64,000 bases of DNA, from assembly GCF_023078275.1 (NCBI RefSeq), contig NC_062987.1:21127772-21191771 (forward strand). The letters are read 5' to 3'. Below, one piece after another: positions 52,782-62,355 of this stretch. A program made the position numbers and the translations under genes. Each line of letters starts with the position of its first letter. Position 1 is the stretch's first letter. The notes under the pieces are model-generated. The model had not been told where the DNA came from and did no database searches. It saw only the letters and a program-made list of their open reading frames with translations. This DNA comes from Leguminivora glycinivorella (Eukaryota > Arthropoda > Insecta > Lepidoptera > Tortricidae).

Positions 52782-54165
52782 ATGGACGAATTAAAAGTGC
52801 ATGTAAGGCATTGCTTACTATATGAATTTCAGTCTGGCCATTCAGCCGCCGAAGCAGTGCGTAATATATGTCAGCGTGTTGCTCCTGAAGTTGTGTCTGA
52901 GGCCACGGCGAAACGATGGTTCCAGCGGTTTCGTAGTGGCGACTTTTCATTATCAGATCAACCTAAGTCTGGTCGACCGGTGAAGATTGATGTAGCCAAA
53001 TTAAAAACCTTAATTGAAGGAGATCCGAGGCTAACGAGTCGTACTCTTGCTACCGAGTTAGGCTGCTCTCATGTCACCATAGAAACACATTTACACGAGT
53101 TGGGAAAAAAACTACAAATACAGTGTTTGGATACCGCACGAACTTGATAGAGATCAACTAAACCGCCGTGCCGATATCTGCATACAACTTCTGTCTTTTC
53201 GCCGCACATTCAACTGGTTGGACCATCTTATCATTGGAGATGAAAAATGGGTCTTATATATAAATCACACACGCAAACGTCAGTGGCTAGCTCCAAGCGA
53301 AAAAGGAATAGAGGCACCAAAAACAGAGTCTCACCCGAAAAAAGTTATGCTGTCCGTTTGGTGGGATATTCATGGTATTATTCACTGGGAACTCCTACCA
53401 AGTGGAATGACTGTTACCGCATCAGTATTTTATTTTATTTTACTTTATTAGGTACACCAAACAGATTTCGTACAAAATCTTGATAACAATTAAAACTTAT
53501 ACTAAGTGGCTTAAAACTAGCACGAGATCCAAAACAAGTGTACTCAGCATGTTTTACAATTCAGCGGAAACAATACATATTTTAGCACTATCTAGTAAGT
53601 AAAACTACAATAGCAAACATCAGAGAACTATTAGGTAACAATTTAGCTAATACCAAATAAGGGAGTAATTAACTTAAGCTAAGGGTATACGCATTTAAAC
53701 TATACGAGTGAGACAAACTTAAACATATTTAAACGGTAGAAGGAAAATTTAGCAGTCAGTGACAGAAGAAGATGAAGATGAGCATGAGGAGCATGAGGAG
53801 GAGGTGAAGAGGACGTATACTGTAATCAGCTTGAAAATTTAAACCAAAAAATCTGTCAGAATCGTCCACAGCATGCTAAAGTTTTTTTCTTACACGACAA
53901 TGCTCGCCCACACATTGCAAAAGTGACTCGGCTAAAGCTATTGGAGCTAGGTTGGAAAGTGATACCTCATCCACCGTACTCTCCAGACTTGGCACCTACG
54001 GATTACGCATTGTTCAGATCGCTAAGCAATGCCTTGAATGAAAAAAAGTTCGATAATCAAGCCCATCTACGACAGTACATAGCTGAGTTTTTTGAATCTA
54101 AACCTAAGGCGATGCGATGGCGATGCTATTCATTCTTTACCAGAACGATGGAGACAAGTAGTAGA
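52782..54165 (+). pseudogene. mariner transposase (DD34D), disabled
   Basis: The start ATG at 52782 opens MDELKVHVRHCLLYEFQSGH, the helix-turn-helix DNA-binding domain with the linker WFQRFRSGDFSLSDQPKSGR. Near 53107 an A-run causes a frameshift; the frame continues as the catalytic domain with D1 in HLIIGDEKWVLY, D2 in VFFLHDNARPHIAK and D3 in PYSPDLAPTDYALFRSL, spaced as in DD34D mariner. A 387-bp insertion (53429-53815) sits between D1 and D2, and the frame degenerates after FFESKPKAMR. All three catalytic aspartates remain but the gene cannot yield a working protein. Confidence 0.86.
53429..53815 (-). mobile_element. LINE 3' fragment inside the mariner transposase
   Basis: On the minus strand it ends (TAAAA)n, like the LINE at 62073. 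The plus side reads ATTTTATTTTATTTTACTTT, ATTAGGTACACCAAACAGAT and finishes in AGGAGCATGAGGAGGAGGTG. The surrounding transposase frame resumes after it. Any target duplication is only a few bases. Confidence 0.65.
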
Positions 54166-54490
54166 TAACGAAGGCCGTTATATTTTTGATAAATGATTAA
54201 AAGAATAAATTAAATAAAAATTACAATATTGGTTATGATTCGCTCATTACTTTCTTACCAACCCAATAAATTGAAATTGATGAGCCGTGGCAAAATGCCG
54301 GGATATCGCAAAGAGGATGATGATGTAGTGCGAAAAGGATGTCCTTCGTATTTTTCCGGAAACGTTCGTATTTGTCGTGCTAGTTCAGTCAATGTCAGTA
54401 CATCTTGTGCTGAGACTGACTGAAATAGCATGACACGTTCGTACGTTTCCGTAACAATACGAAGGCAAATCATATCGCAATACATCTGTA

Positions 54491-54725
54491 CACTTAGGTT
54501 ATTCCTGTCATCCTGCCAATCTAAATGACGCACAATTTGTGATATCTAATATCCTTTATTTTCATGACATTTAACATTTTGAACTTCACGCGTCGTCATA
54601 AACATCAACTATGTCGAGCAAGATGGCAGCCCAATATCAAACTACGTGCATTCAGAGGATTATCGTTATCACTATAAATGCAAGATTTTTTCAGAATCAA
54701 TCTAGTACAAATTACCTATACAATC
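54491..54725. other. Unassigned stretch
   Basis: No feature could be supported. Confidence 0.3.
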
Positions 54726-55211
54726 TGGGCGACCGAGCTTCGCTCGGTTCTGTTTCGTATCCTTGACATGTGTCGCCATCTAGTTCAAAAATGAATAGTA
54801 CCTACATCGAGCGAAAGAATTCTCAGCCTTAACAACACAACTACTCCACACGAGTTGGCGCGCATTTCGCCACAAAAACTCAAATAGTGTATTTTTCTAT
54901 TCGTTTTAGCCTTGACCTGTGTCGCCATCTAGTGTTTGCAATAAATAGTACTTACATCGACCGAAAGAATTCTGTCTTAACAGTACAACTACTGCACACG
55001 AGATGGCGCGCGAAGAAAAACGCATGAAAACTCGAAAATTCGCGTTTTCCGGGACCTAAGGATAAGTTAGACCGATTTTTCACCCCCAAAAACCCCCACA
55101 TAACAAATTTCAGCGAAATCGTTGGAGCTGTTTCCGAGATCGTCAGTGTAAATAAATATGTAAATAAATAAATAAATAAATATACAAGAATTGCTCGTTT
55201 AAAAGTATAAG
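54726..55211 (-). mobile_element. Helitron-like element with internal duplication
   Basis: On the minus strand it starts TCTTATACTTTTAAACGAGC and ends with the hairpin ACCGAGCGAAGCTCGGT and CGCCCAG. These ends define a common lepidopteran Helitron-like family, though the terminus is not the usual CTRR. Internally TGTGTCGCCATCTAGT ... ACATCGA.CGAAAGAATTCT ... ACACGAG.TGGCGCGC occurs twice (54770-54870 and 54918-55008). Confidence 0.6.
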
Positions 55212-55474
55212 ATAACAAATGTAGGATATGTCGATAGATTTGATAGCAATCATCCTGTTTCAGACATAAACTACGGTCGAGCTGAACTAGAGCGAGAACA
55301 TTTGCTGAAATTTGCAATACTGATAAAGCTCAGTAGTAACACTAGTAACTTCAAAAATGTACTGTGACAAGACTAACAGTAGAATATAGGCACCATTCGG
55401 CGCAAGAGTGACGGGTTATATTCAAGTATGGGTCTCATATTCTGAAATTTGTGTCCAACCTACTCCAGCCAGCT
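55212..55474. other. Unassigned stretch
   Basis: No feature could be supported. Confidence 0.3.
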
Positions 55475-55755
55475 TAGCCGAAATGACAATAGTTGACGCT
55501 AGACGCCGATCGAATCGAAACGCAGTCTGGCTCGCCAATACGAAGATACAGATATAGTGCGAAAAGGGTTTCCTTCGGAAACGTTCGTATTTGCCATGCT
55601 AGTTCAGTCAATGTCAGTACATCTTGTACTGAGACTGACTGAAATAGCATGACACGTTCGTACGTTTCCGTAACAATTCGAAGGCAAATCTTTTCGCACT
55701 ACATCTGTACTATACAATAACGATATCACTGTAAACGTTTGTGCATTTGGCTACG
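55475..55755. mobile_element. GTAGCCGAATGGCA MITE split by a TA MITE
   Basis: Left part TTAGCCGAAATGACAATAGT, GACGCTAGACGCCGAT and CTGGCTCGCCAATACGAAGA; right part CAATAACGATATCACTGTAA, ACGTTTGTGCATTTGGCTAC. The break is exactly the TA-flanked MITE at 55549. Two further end fragments follow at 55770-55820. Confidence 0.68.
55549..55707. mobile_element. 159-bp TA-flanked palindromic MITE, complete
   Basis: Left CAGATATAGTGCGAAAAGGG and right GCAAATCTTTTCGCACTACA then TCTG, with TA at 55547-55548 and 55708-55709. The inner arms include ACGTTCGTATTTGCCATGCT and AGCATGACACGTTCGTACGT. Same family as the outer layer of the nest at 51943. Confidence 0.82.
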
Positions 55756-55829
55756 CCCCTGGCCCCGTAGCCGAATGGCATTTCTCCGACGCCAACCGTA
55801 GCCGAATGGCATTTGTCCAACGTACTCTA

Positions 55830-56217
55830 GCACAGAAAGTCGTACGGGTGTGCATCGTAAGATAGATCGTTCTTGCGCTCGGAGGATGTATTGTGCGAGG
55901 TCGTGCGCCGGCGCAAGAGGAACGACCTTTCCGGCGCGGCGCTAGGGTTGACCCAAAATATCATCAACATTGATTATTTTTTACTGGAGAAATCGTTGGT
56001 TTTGATTCAGTTTTATTATTTGATAACATTTTGTGAAGGATCGGCAAGGTAGGTATATTTACATCGTTCCGAACTACAATAAGTACACCTATAGAGAATA
56101 TCAATAATCATAACAATTATGTATAAACTACATTTATTGGCATACTTATATTAAGTGATTAACACTCAGCGCTTAATATATTAACAAAAGTTTTCTAAGC
56201 CTAAAACTGTCATGTTT
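55830..56217. other. Unassigned, partly GC-rich stretch
   Basis: 55840-55940 is GC-rich (GAGGTCGTGCGCCGGCGCAA); no exon or RNA could be supported. Confidence 0.3.
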
Positions 56218-56345
56218 TGTCCAACAATTTTGGATTTCTTTCAACCCCTTTTTGCCAAGAGTGGCACTGAAACTTGAGTAGTTCATGTGCTCTGTCTACC
56301 CCTTTATAGGATACAGGCGTGATTATATGTATGTATGTATGTCCA
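56218..56345 (+). mobile_element. Retroposon 3' fragment with (TATG)n tail
   Basis: TTTCTTTCAACCCCTTTTTG, AGAGTGGCACTGAAACTTGA, TCTACCCCTTTATAGGATAC and (ATGT)n. Same tail as 40430-40530 and 18175. Confidence 0.65.
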
Positions 56346-56685
56346 ACAATCTGTAGTTTGCCGCACGTAACTCCACGAAAGTAAGTAATTTAAAGGTCCG
56401 AGCAATCGTTTTGTTAGTTATGACACATTTTAAGACTTTTAAGACAAGGTTTAAGACTTTTGAAGCCGTGTGGATTAAAAAAAAAAGTTTTTTGTGTCGG
56501 CAACCCTACATCGAGGCAGCAACAATGCAGTAGCGATGCATGCGCCTTGGGCTTGGCATTGCCACTGACGAGGCGGGCCCTTGCGTCACTCCATTCAATA
56601 GGCACACAAACATACACTTTAATTATACACTGAGTTTCGGGGAGCTTACCTAAGGTGCTAAAGTGGTGCTAAAGCCTGACCAGCC

Positions 56686-56735
56686 GGGCTATGTGCTTCC
56701 AATTTTATCACTTATCCACGTGGATAAGACATCGT
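56686..56735 (+). mobile_element. GCCGGCGTATTATACTTCC family, half copy
   Basis: CTTCCAATTTTATCACTTAT then CCACGTGGATAAGACAT; the right half has been replaced by the LINE fragment that follows. Confidence 0.58.
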
Positions 56736-56928
56736 GAGTAAGCGAGCCAAGCGTTGTCAGCGCGATACCTCTTCGCCACGGGTAGACTACACCTGCCAAA
56801 GTTGTGGTCGTGTTTGCCGCTCCCGTATTGGCTTACACAGCCACAAAAAACGTTGTTGCCCTACCTAACACTGCTTGAATAGTCTGTTAGAGACTTGGAG
56901 GCCGATGATGATGATGATGATGAAGACA
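56736..56928 (+). pseudogene. LINE ORF end with C2HC-type finger and (GAT)n tail
   Basis: A frame reads RAKRCQRDTSSPRVDYTCQS then CGRVCRSRIGLHSHKKRCCP and stops. The C..CGR.CRSRIGL.SH...C motif is a zinc-finger-like end found in several animal LINE ORFs. It is followed by CTTGGAGGCCGATGATGATG. 5'-truncated. Confidence 0.62.
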
Positions 56929-56944
56929 TCTGTTGTTTTGAAGT

Positions 56945-57335
56945 TACTATAGTATACTAGTTACTATAGTATGAGGAAAATAGTTCTAGTTCTAATAAAA
57001 TTCCGCAACATGGCGCGTTGTCACCTGGGGCCTGTTTCTCGAATGTTACAAGACTTGTATTACAAGTGAGTATCTATGGCAACGCTTGTATAACAATATT
57101 TTTTACTAGTTTGGGTTTCACGAAAATGTATATGGTTACAAGTGCGGGTTGACAAGAGCATTCTACAAGCAAATAATTGACAAATACAAGTGCGTATTCT
57201 TTATTGAAATAGTAATTTCGTTTCTCAAAAACTTAACTTTGGACTTGTATATTTCACATCACTATAGTTACTATAGTATGAGGAAAATAGTTCTAAGAAA
57301 ATTCCGCAATATGGCGCGTTGTCACCTGGTCTATA
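56945..57335 (+). repeat. 70-bp direct repeats bracketing a 230-bp segment
   Basis: GTTACTATAGTATGAGGAAA, ATAGTTCTA and AAAATTCCGCAAYATGGCGC then GTTGTCACCTGG occur at 56957-57029 and 57263-57332. The segment between contains GGCCTGTTTCTCGAATGTTA and several TTACAAG/CTTGTA words, perhaps an inserted MITE. Confidence 0.55.
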
Positions 57336-57336
57336 T

Positions 57337-57428
57337 TTCAGCCGGCGTATTATACTTCCAATTTTATCACTTACCCGTCACGTTCTGACAAGTATGTCAG
57401 TGTGAGAGTGACAGATGTCTTTATGCTG
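57337..57428 (+). mobile_element. GCCGGCGTATTATACTTCC family, partial copy
   Basis: AGCCGGCGTATTATACTTCC, AATTTTATCACTTACCCGTC and GTGAGAGTGACAGATGTCTT. Its right end runs into the perfect palindrome at 57423. Confidence 0.65.
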
Positions 57429-57465
57429 AGAAGAAAAAGAAACTGTTTCTTTTTCTTCTCAGCAT
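57423..57465. repeat. Perfect 21-bp inverted repeat with 1-nt spacer
   Basis: ATGCTGAGAAGAAAAAGAAA plus C is followed by a single T and then its exact complement. It adjoins the end of a MITE and the start of a LINE-like fragment. Confidence 0.8.
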
Positions 57466-57620
57466 ATTCGCGTCCACTGCTGCACATATGCCTCTTTCAT
57501 GGATTTCCATTCCGTTCTGTATGCGGCGGTTCTGTGCCAGGTCGGCCCTGCCGTCTTTTTGATGTCGTCCGACCATCTTGCTAAGAAGCGAACAATTGTC
57601 ATCTTGGCTATCCTGTTTAC
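57466..57620 (+). mobile_element. LINE fragment (CCACTGCTGCACATATGCCT)
   Basis: GCGTCCACTGCTGCACATAT, GCCTCTTTCATGGATTTCCA and TGTGCCAGGTCGGCC are a diverged relative of the GTCCACTGCTGGACATAGGC fragment at 25425. Confidence 0.52.
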
Positions 57621-57940
57621 CTAAATGTATGAGTCTTGGTCGCACAGGACAATATTATAAGATGGGACCATTGCATAACTTCATTCTTCTACTTGAACCA
57701 ACACAAAAATTCTTACGGAATGCTGTGAAAAACTCGGCCATTGTTTAATGATATTTCCATTTCGTTGGGGTCGTGAACTCGTGACGTTAGTTCTTTTGTG
57801 GGTTGTACTTTTGTAAGAGTGGGATTTTTACTCTTTATGATTTCTTTATCAGTATTTCTTTCGTACCCAGTACCTACACTACCTACAGGGTATGTAGCCA
57901 AATGCACAAACACTCACGATTATGTAGCTATCGTAGCAAG
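57621..57940. other. Unassigned stretch
   Basis: A fragment of the GTAGCCGAATGGCA family (GTAGCCAAATGCACAAACAC) is at 57894; otherwise nothing. Confidence 0.35.
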
Positions 57941-57945
57941 CTAAG

Positions 57946-58975
57946 GTAATGGCGCCTATTAACGTGGTACTTAGGCAGATTTCAAAAGATACCAAAAAAT
58001 TAAGGGTATCAAAGCTCATTAACGACCACAAATATTTTTTTTATGGAAGAGTATTTATTGAACTATTAGTTTTGAAGAGTTTTAGGATCATTTTAGTTTA
58101 TTATATGTCATAAAATGATTATTGAAGCCAACATACCTAAATTTTCTATTACCGTGGTAATGAACAGGTTGCAGTTCTATTAACGCGAATTGAGATTTCA
58201 TTACCGAGGGTATGAATGACAGTGTTTTTCTGCCATCGGTAAATAGAAACCCATCTCAAAATTCGGAGCTTAATACCGACGGTTGAATATACAAATTATG
58301 ACAAATATACCTATACTATCCTCCTTTATGAATACCCACAGAAGACTCAGTTTCACCTAAGAAATCTGTACTTACGGTACACTAAATGTCATATTTTGAT
58401 ACAAGACTAATATGTCGCTCGGTAATAGATACTTCTATAGGAACCCATTACCGACCCAAACAAATATTGCATGGATCGGTAATAGATTCTCATATATTCT
58501 ATTACCGAGGGTTATCTGATCGTACCATCGGTAATAGGCATAAATTGGAGTATTATAAAATCTAATTCCGACCCATAAAAACAAAGTCATACAGATGTAT
58601 TTTCATTACAAATCAAAATAAAATATTGCAACCTTATATTAAAACCAAGTTTACATAACTGGTAAGTAAGCATCAGACTTTATGTCAATGTTTAAAAAAT
58701 TGACAAATTAACGGTTTTCATAGAAACTACGAAATCAGTCATGAAGTTTTTGCTAAAAATTAAGGTTTTGTTGAATAATTTTCATACCGCGTAAATAGTT
58801 CTTTGATAGCGTGAATAGATCAAGATTGAAACAACTGTAAGACATTATATAACTGATCACATATATTTAAAATAAAGCAAAAAGAACTAATATCACTACT
58901 TTAACTATTACCGTGGTATACCACAGTAATAGAATCTACTCACGAAATGGCGCCTTTCACCGCTGTCTTTTAATT
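57946..58975. mobile_element. Phrase-repeat element C (ATTACCGAGGGT / CGGTAATAG vocabulary)
   Basis: At least a dozen phrases on a common theme: ATTACCGTGGTAATGAACAG, CATTACCGAGGGTATGAATG, CCATCGGTAAATAGAAACCC, TTAATACCGACGG, CGGTAATAGATAC, CATTACCGACCC, ATCGGTAATAGATTCTCATA, CTATTACCGAGGG, ATCGGTAATAGGC and ACTATTACCGTGGTATACCA. Both strands of the theme occur. The ends are marked by GGCGCCTATTAAC (57951) and GAAATGGCGCCTTTCACC (58944), but no clean TIR was found. Confidence 0.5.
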
Positions 58976-59487
58976 TCCACTTTAAACACATTTCCAGGCT
59001 AAACAATACGTAAAAAGTACTCAGAAGTCATGTAGAAAACTATAAACAATAATTTGAAATGCATAACTTTCACCTGTTTGCCATAATTATTACGTAAACT
59101 ACTAAATGAGATTGGAGTTCACTTAGGTTTAGCGTCACACGTCAGTATGACACAACCTCTTCTCGCGGCCCCGTGGCAAAAACTGTCAAATAGCGAGCGT
59201 CTTCTTTCATTCACACTCTCTATCGCCTATATGTGCGTTAGTCAACTAAACAGGCTTCCTTTGTGTGAGTAACTTTTTTTAAGAAATTGGTCGGTTTGCC
59301 TATAAAATGCGTATTTGCAAATGCGGCGGTAATGGACGTCGATTTCGATACCCGCGTTGATAGCCGCCGTTACCTTATCAAAATCATAATCATAATATTT
59401 ATTAATAATATAAATTACAAGTCACATAATTTTATACAGCAGGTACATAAAGATTGAGATCCTTCTAAGAGATTATTGAGATTCTTT
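58976..59487. other. Unassigned stretch
   Basis: 59300-59395 has a GCGGCGGTAATGG / AGCCGCCGTTACC inverted pair. No gene. Confidence 0.3.
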
Positions 59488-59735
59488 CGGCCAGAGTTTA
59501 AGTCTGGCTATCCAAAGAGGTAACGCTGCCAGCCTTTTCGGCACCATAACCTGTAGTGACGACTTAGGGAGTATTTTTTATTTATAAGTTAATTTTAAGT
59601 TAGTACATACTTAGTTTAGTTAATGTATTTTCTTTATTGTATATATTTCTATTTTTTTTTTAAATATAGAATATCATTTATTTATTTACATAATCTTAAC
59701 AAACATATATAATTACAAAAATACACCGAATACTA
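59488..59735 (+). mobile_element. Non-LTR retrotransposon 3' fragment
   Basis: AAGTCTGGCTATCCAAAGAG, GTAACGCTGCCAGCCTTTTC, ACGACTTAGGGAGTATTTTT and TTTCTTTATTGTATATATTT match 42905-43075 closely. Confidence 0.68.
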
Positions 59736-60048
59736 CCGCAGACTTCGTTGCGATCGGCGTCTAGCGTCAACGATTGTCATTTCGGCTAGACTGGCTGTAG
59801 GTACTCTAGTTAAATCGGTCCCAAATATGAGTATGCATGAGGACGATTTGAACCAAGATGGTTGAAGACTGAAGTCGAGTTGTAATTTGGCTGGCAGAAT
59901 CAAATATACAAGCACTCTATCTGACATGTATTTAAAAGACAAAACTTGTTTACGGCTATTAGTTAAGGCGCGAGGCCGCATGGCTTTGTCATTTTGAACA
60001 ATATCCAAAATCTGGGACGACAAAATGTTTTATTCAGTCATAGAATCT
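59736..60048. other. MITE end fragment then unassigned sequence
   Basis: GATCGGCGTCTAGCGTCAAC and GATTGTCATTTCGGCTAGAC at 59753-59793 are an end of the GTAGCCGAATGGCA family; the remainder is unassigned. Confidence 0.4.
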
Positions 60049-60167
60049 GGGGGCCGATTTTTGAGACTCACTGTCACTAAAATACCGGTTGAAAACGGTG
60101 AATTGCCTATTATTTTCAGTGACAATTTTCTGAATTCGAACGCCGTGAGACTCAAAAATCGGCCCCC
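60049..60167. mobile_element. 119-bp MITE with GGGGGCCGATTTTTGA ends, complete
   Basis: TIRs GGGGGCCGATTTTTGAGACT and AGACTCAAAAATCGGCCCCC. The core ACCGGTTGAAAACGGTGAAT is itself partly palindromic. It defines the family present at 2008 and about 2210. Confidence 0.8.
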
Positions 60168-60556
60168 TGGTCACAAAATTTCGTGCGTATCGGTTGAAAA
60201 TTGCGACCTGTAGAGGGAGACATCCGGACATACAAAAGCAAATTGCTTGAGTTAAAATGTAGCCCTTGCTTCGCTGCGGTCAATTATTTGTTTATTGGGT
60301 ATTTGTCTCGTAAATATGTAAACAAGGAATTCTAAAAGTGAGACAAAACATCTGTTTGTACTATAATAGAATTCCATGCGTATTATGTTCAAGAGATGGT
60401 GTAAGTAGACCTCCGTCGGAATGCCGATATGCAAACACGATCTAATGACACACTTGTACAAATAATATTTAGAAATATCCTTATTTGTGGCTTGAGTTCT
60501 CAGTTGGTTGGGTTGGTTGGTTACTGCAGGAGCCTTAGCTTCATTGTCTGACTGAC
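60168..60556. other. Unassigned stretch
   Basis: No feature could be supported apart from (GGTT)n at 60507-60521. Confidence 0.3.
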
Positions 60557-60557
60557 T

Positions 60558-60748
60558 GACGACCGGTCTGGCTCAGTCGGTAGTGACCCTGCCTGCTAAG
60601 CCGCGGTCCTGGGTTCGAATCCCGGTAAGGGCATTTGTTTGTGTGATGAGCACAGATATTTGTTCCTGAGTCATGGATGTTTTCTGTGTATATAAGTATG
60701 TATTTATAATATAATATAATAAGGTGTCCCCAATATTTATTTATTGTA
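60558..60748 (+). mobile_element. tRNA-derived SINE, copy 2
   Basis: GACGACCGGTCTGGCTCAGT, box A TGGCTCAGTCGGTAG, box B GGGTTCGAATCCC, then GGTAAGGGCATTTGTTTGTG, GAGTCATGGATGTTTTCTGT and AAGGTGTCCCCAATATTTAT. Same family as 28724 but shorter in the body. Confidence 0.85.
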
Positions 60749-60977
60749 CAATATTAACTAGTAACGAGGTATTTACTTACATAAAATTGAAAATCGTTAT
60801 TAATAGCAAGGACAATATGATACGGTACGGGACAGGCAAAGCCCATACAAAAAAAACCGGCCAAGAGCGTGTCGGGCCACGCTCAATGTAGGGTTCCGTA
60901 GTTTTCCGTATTTTTCTCTAAAACTACTGAACCTATCAAGTTCAAAACAATTTTCCTAATATGGTTCAAAAGTTAGA

Positions 60978-60999
60978 GGGGGGGGGGGGGGGGGGGGGG
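60978..60999 (+). repeat. 22-base G homopolymer
   Basis: The equivalent site in sister copies carries 8-10 G. This run is expanded, and long enough to fold as a G-quadruplex or to reflect a sequencing or assembly length error. Confidence 0.85.
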
Positions 61000-61799
61000 A
61001 CACACTTTTTTTTCCTTTAGGAGCGATTATTTCCGAAAATATGAATATTATCAAAAAACGATTTTAGTAAACCCTTATTCATTTTTAAATACCTATCCAA
61101 CAATATATCACACGTTAGGATTGCAACGAAAAAAAAATCACTCCCCACTTTACGTGTAGGGGGGGGGTAGGGTTTGCAAGATCCGCCGATTTTTCGGATC
61201 CGGATATTTCGGATCTTAAGATTTGCCGGATCCGGATATTTCGGATAAAACGGATCCATGTTGAAAAGTTCACTTTTTATAGGAGTTTCGTCAAATCAAA
61301 GCTGCTGTTACCGAAATAAAATAATTTAAACTCACAAAACGACATAAATATAGTCTATTATTGCTTCATTAACTTTTTAGACGAACTTTTAACATACAAT
61401 TGTGTCGTTTAACTTCAAACTCGCGTAAATCGATTCAGTTTTAAGGATGATTATACAAAAAAAGCAAAATGGGTTTACCCGAGTTTGAAGTTAAGCGACA
61501 CAATTAATGTCACTCCCATTGTACAGGTACAGCATATAACATTAAATAGTAGCCAATATTTTTGGTTAACATACATAAGCTAATTCAGGGTAATTTAGTG
61601 TTGTTCACTAATACCTCCGTTTTACTGGGGCCTCTATTTGTAACCACAGCCAATAAATACATCCATGCAAAATTGTAGATGTAGGAAAAAAGATAAAATA
61701 ATATAATTTTATTGCGTTACACGTATTAGACGTGTAAAATATGTTACACATATTTAGTTATCGTGTACCATTTTCAAATTGTTTTTCTAAAATTATGTG

Positions 61800-61958
61800 G
61801 AAAAGTCATTTGATATTTGCCAGTCGCTTTTCAGTGAAGCTCTAAGGCTGGCAGTGCACCTCCAATCCTTCTGGTGTTTTGGGTGTCCATAGGCGGGAGT
61901 GATCGCTTGGTAAGGCGACCTGTCTGCTAGTTTGCCTCCCATTTTATTAAATACAAAA
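61800..61958 (+). mobile_element. Retroposon 3' fragment (TTTGCCTCCCATTTTATTAA)
   Basis: GTCATTTGATATTTGCCAGT, GGTGTCCATAGGCGGGAGTG, ATCGCTTGGTAAGGCGACCT and GTCTGCTAGTTTGCCTCCCA form the 3' end of a common lepidopteran retroposon, followed by an A-run at 61950. It lies inside the hAT-like element. Confidence 0.58.
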
Positions 61959-62355
61959 AAAATCGGATCTGGATTCAGCTTATAAAATAATTACGTATAT
62001 CATATTAATTACTTCCATGATCTCTAATTCATTAAGCTTAAAAACATCCATGGCATACGTTTCTGCTTTATTTTATTTTATTTTATTTGTTAGGAAAACT
62101 TACAGCTAAAGTTACAATAAGGCTTATAACATAAAAACAATGAGCCAATAACAATTTTCACAGATAGAAACTGGGCAAAGTACATGCGTGCAAAGTTACA
62201 GAAAATTTTGAAATATATTTGAAGATCTAGTACTACATATGTATCAGTAATATCAGTATTTAAAGTACCTACAGCAGTAATGAGTTTGAGCAATGATTGT
62301 AAACAAACAATAAGAGAATAAGAGAAAAAGGAAAAAAAAATGTGTTATTTGAGAA

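Larger units (their letters stand above)
52624..54266 (+). mobile_element. mariner transposon, interrupted copy
   Basis: TIRs TTGGGTTGGTAAGAAAGTAA then TGAGCGA and the exact complement TCGCTCATTACTTTCTTACC then AACCCAA, flanked by TA (52622-52623 and 54267-54268). Its length is 1643 bp, or about 1.25 kb without the internal insertion, normal for mariner. It lies within the SINE at 51962-54321. Confidence 0.88.
51962..54321 (+). mobile_element. tRNA-derived SINE, split by two further insertions
   Basis: It is flanked by a 17-bp duplication GATGTAGTRCGAAAAGG (51945-51961 and 54322-54338, one difference). It begins with a tRNA 3' half, GGTCGCGGGTTCGAACCCCG (box B), and continues with TTTCGGTGAAGAAAAACATC, GAGGAAACCGGACTAATTCC, GGCAGTCGCTTTCGGTAAAC and GCGGACCCCAGGCTCCCATG. 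The end, GAGCCGTGGCAAAATGCCGG then (GAT)n, is displaced to 54280-54321 by the mariner. A palindromic MITE at 52263 interrupts the body. Confidence 0.78.
51943..54488. mobile_element. TA-flanked palindromic MITE split by a SINE (outer layer of nest)
   Basis: The left end CAGATGTAGTACGAAAAGG (51943-51961) and the right part 54322-54488, ending GATATCGCAATACATCTG, belong to the 159-bp MITE seen whole at 55549-55707. TA flanks both sides (51941-51942 and 54489-54490). The SINE and all its insertions lie between. Confidence 0.78.

Noticed and set aside
57423..57465. microRNA precursor
   Set aside because: A one-base loop and perfect stem of 21 bp are not a miRNA precursor; inverted duplication is simpler.
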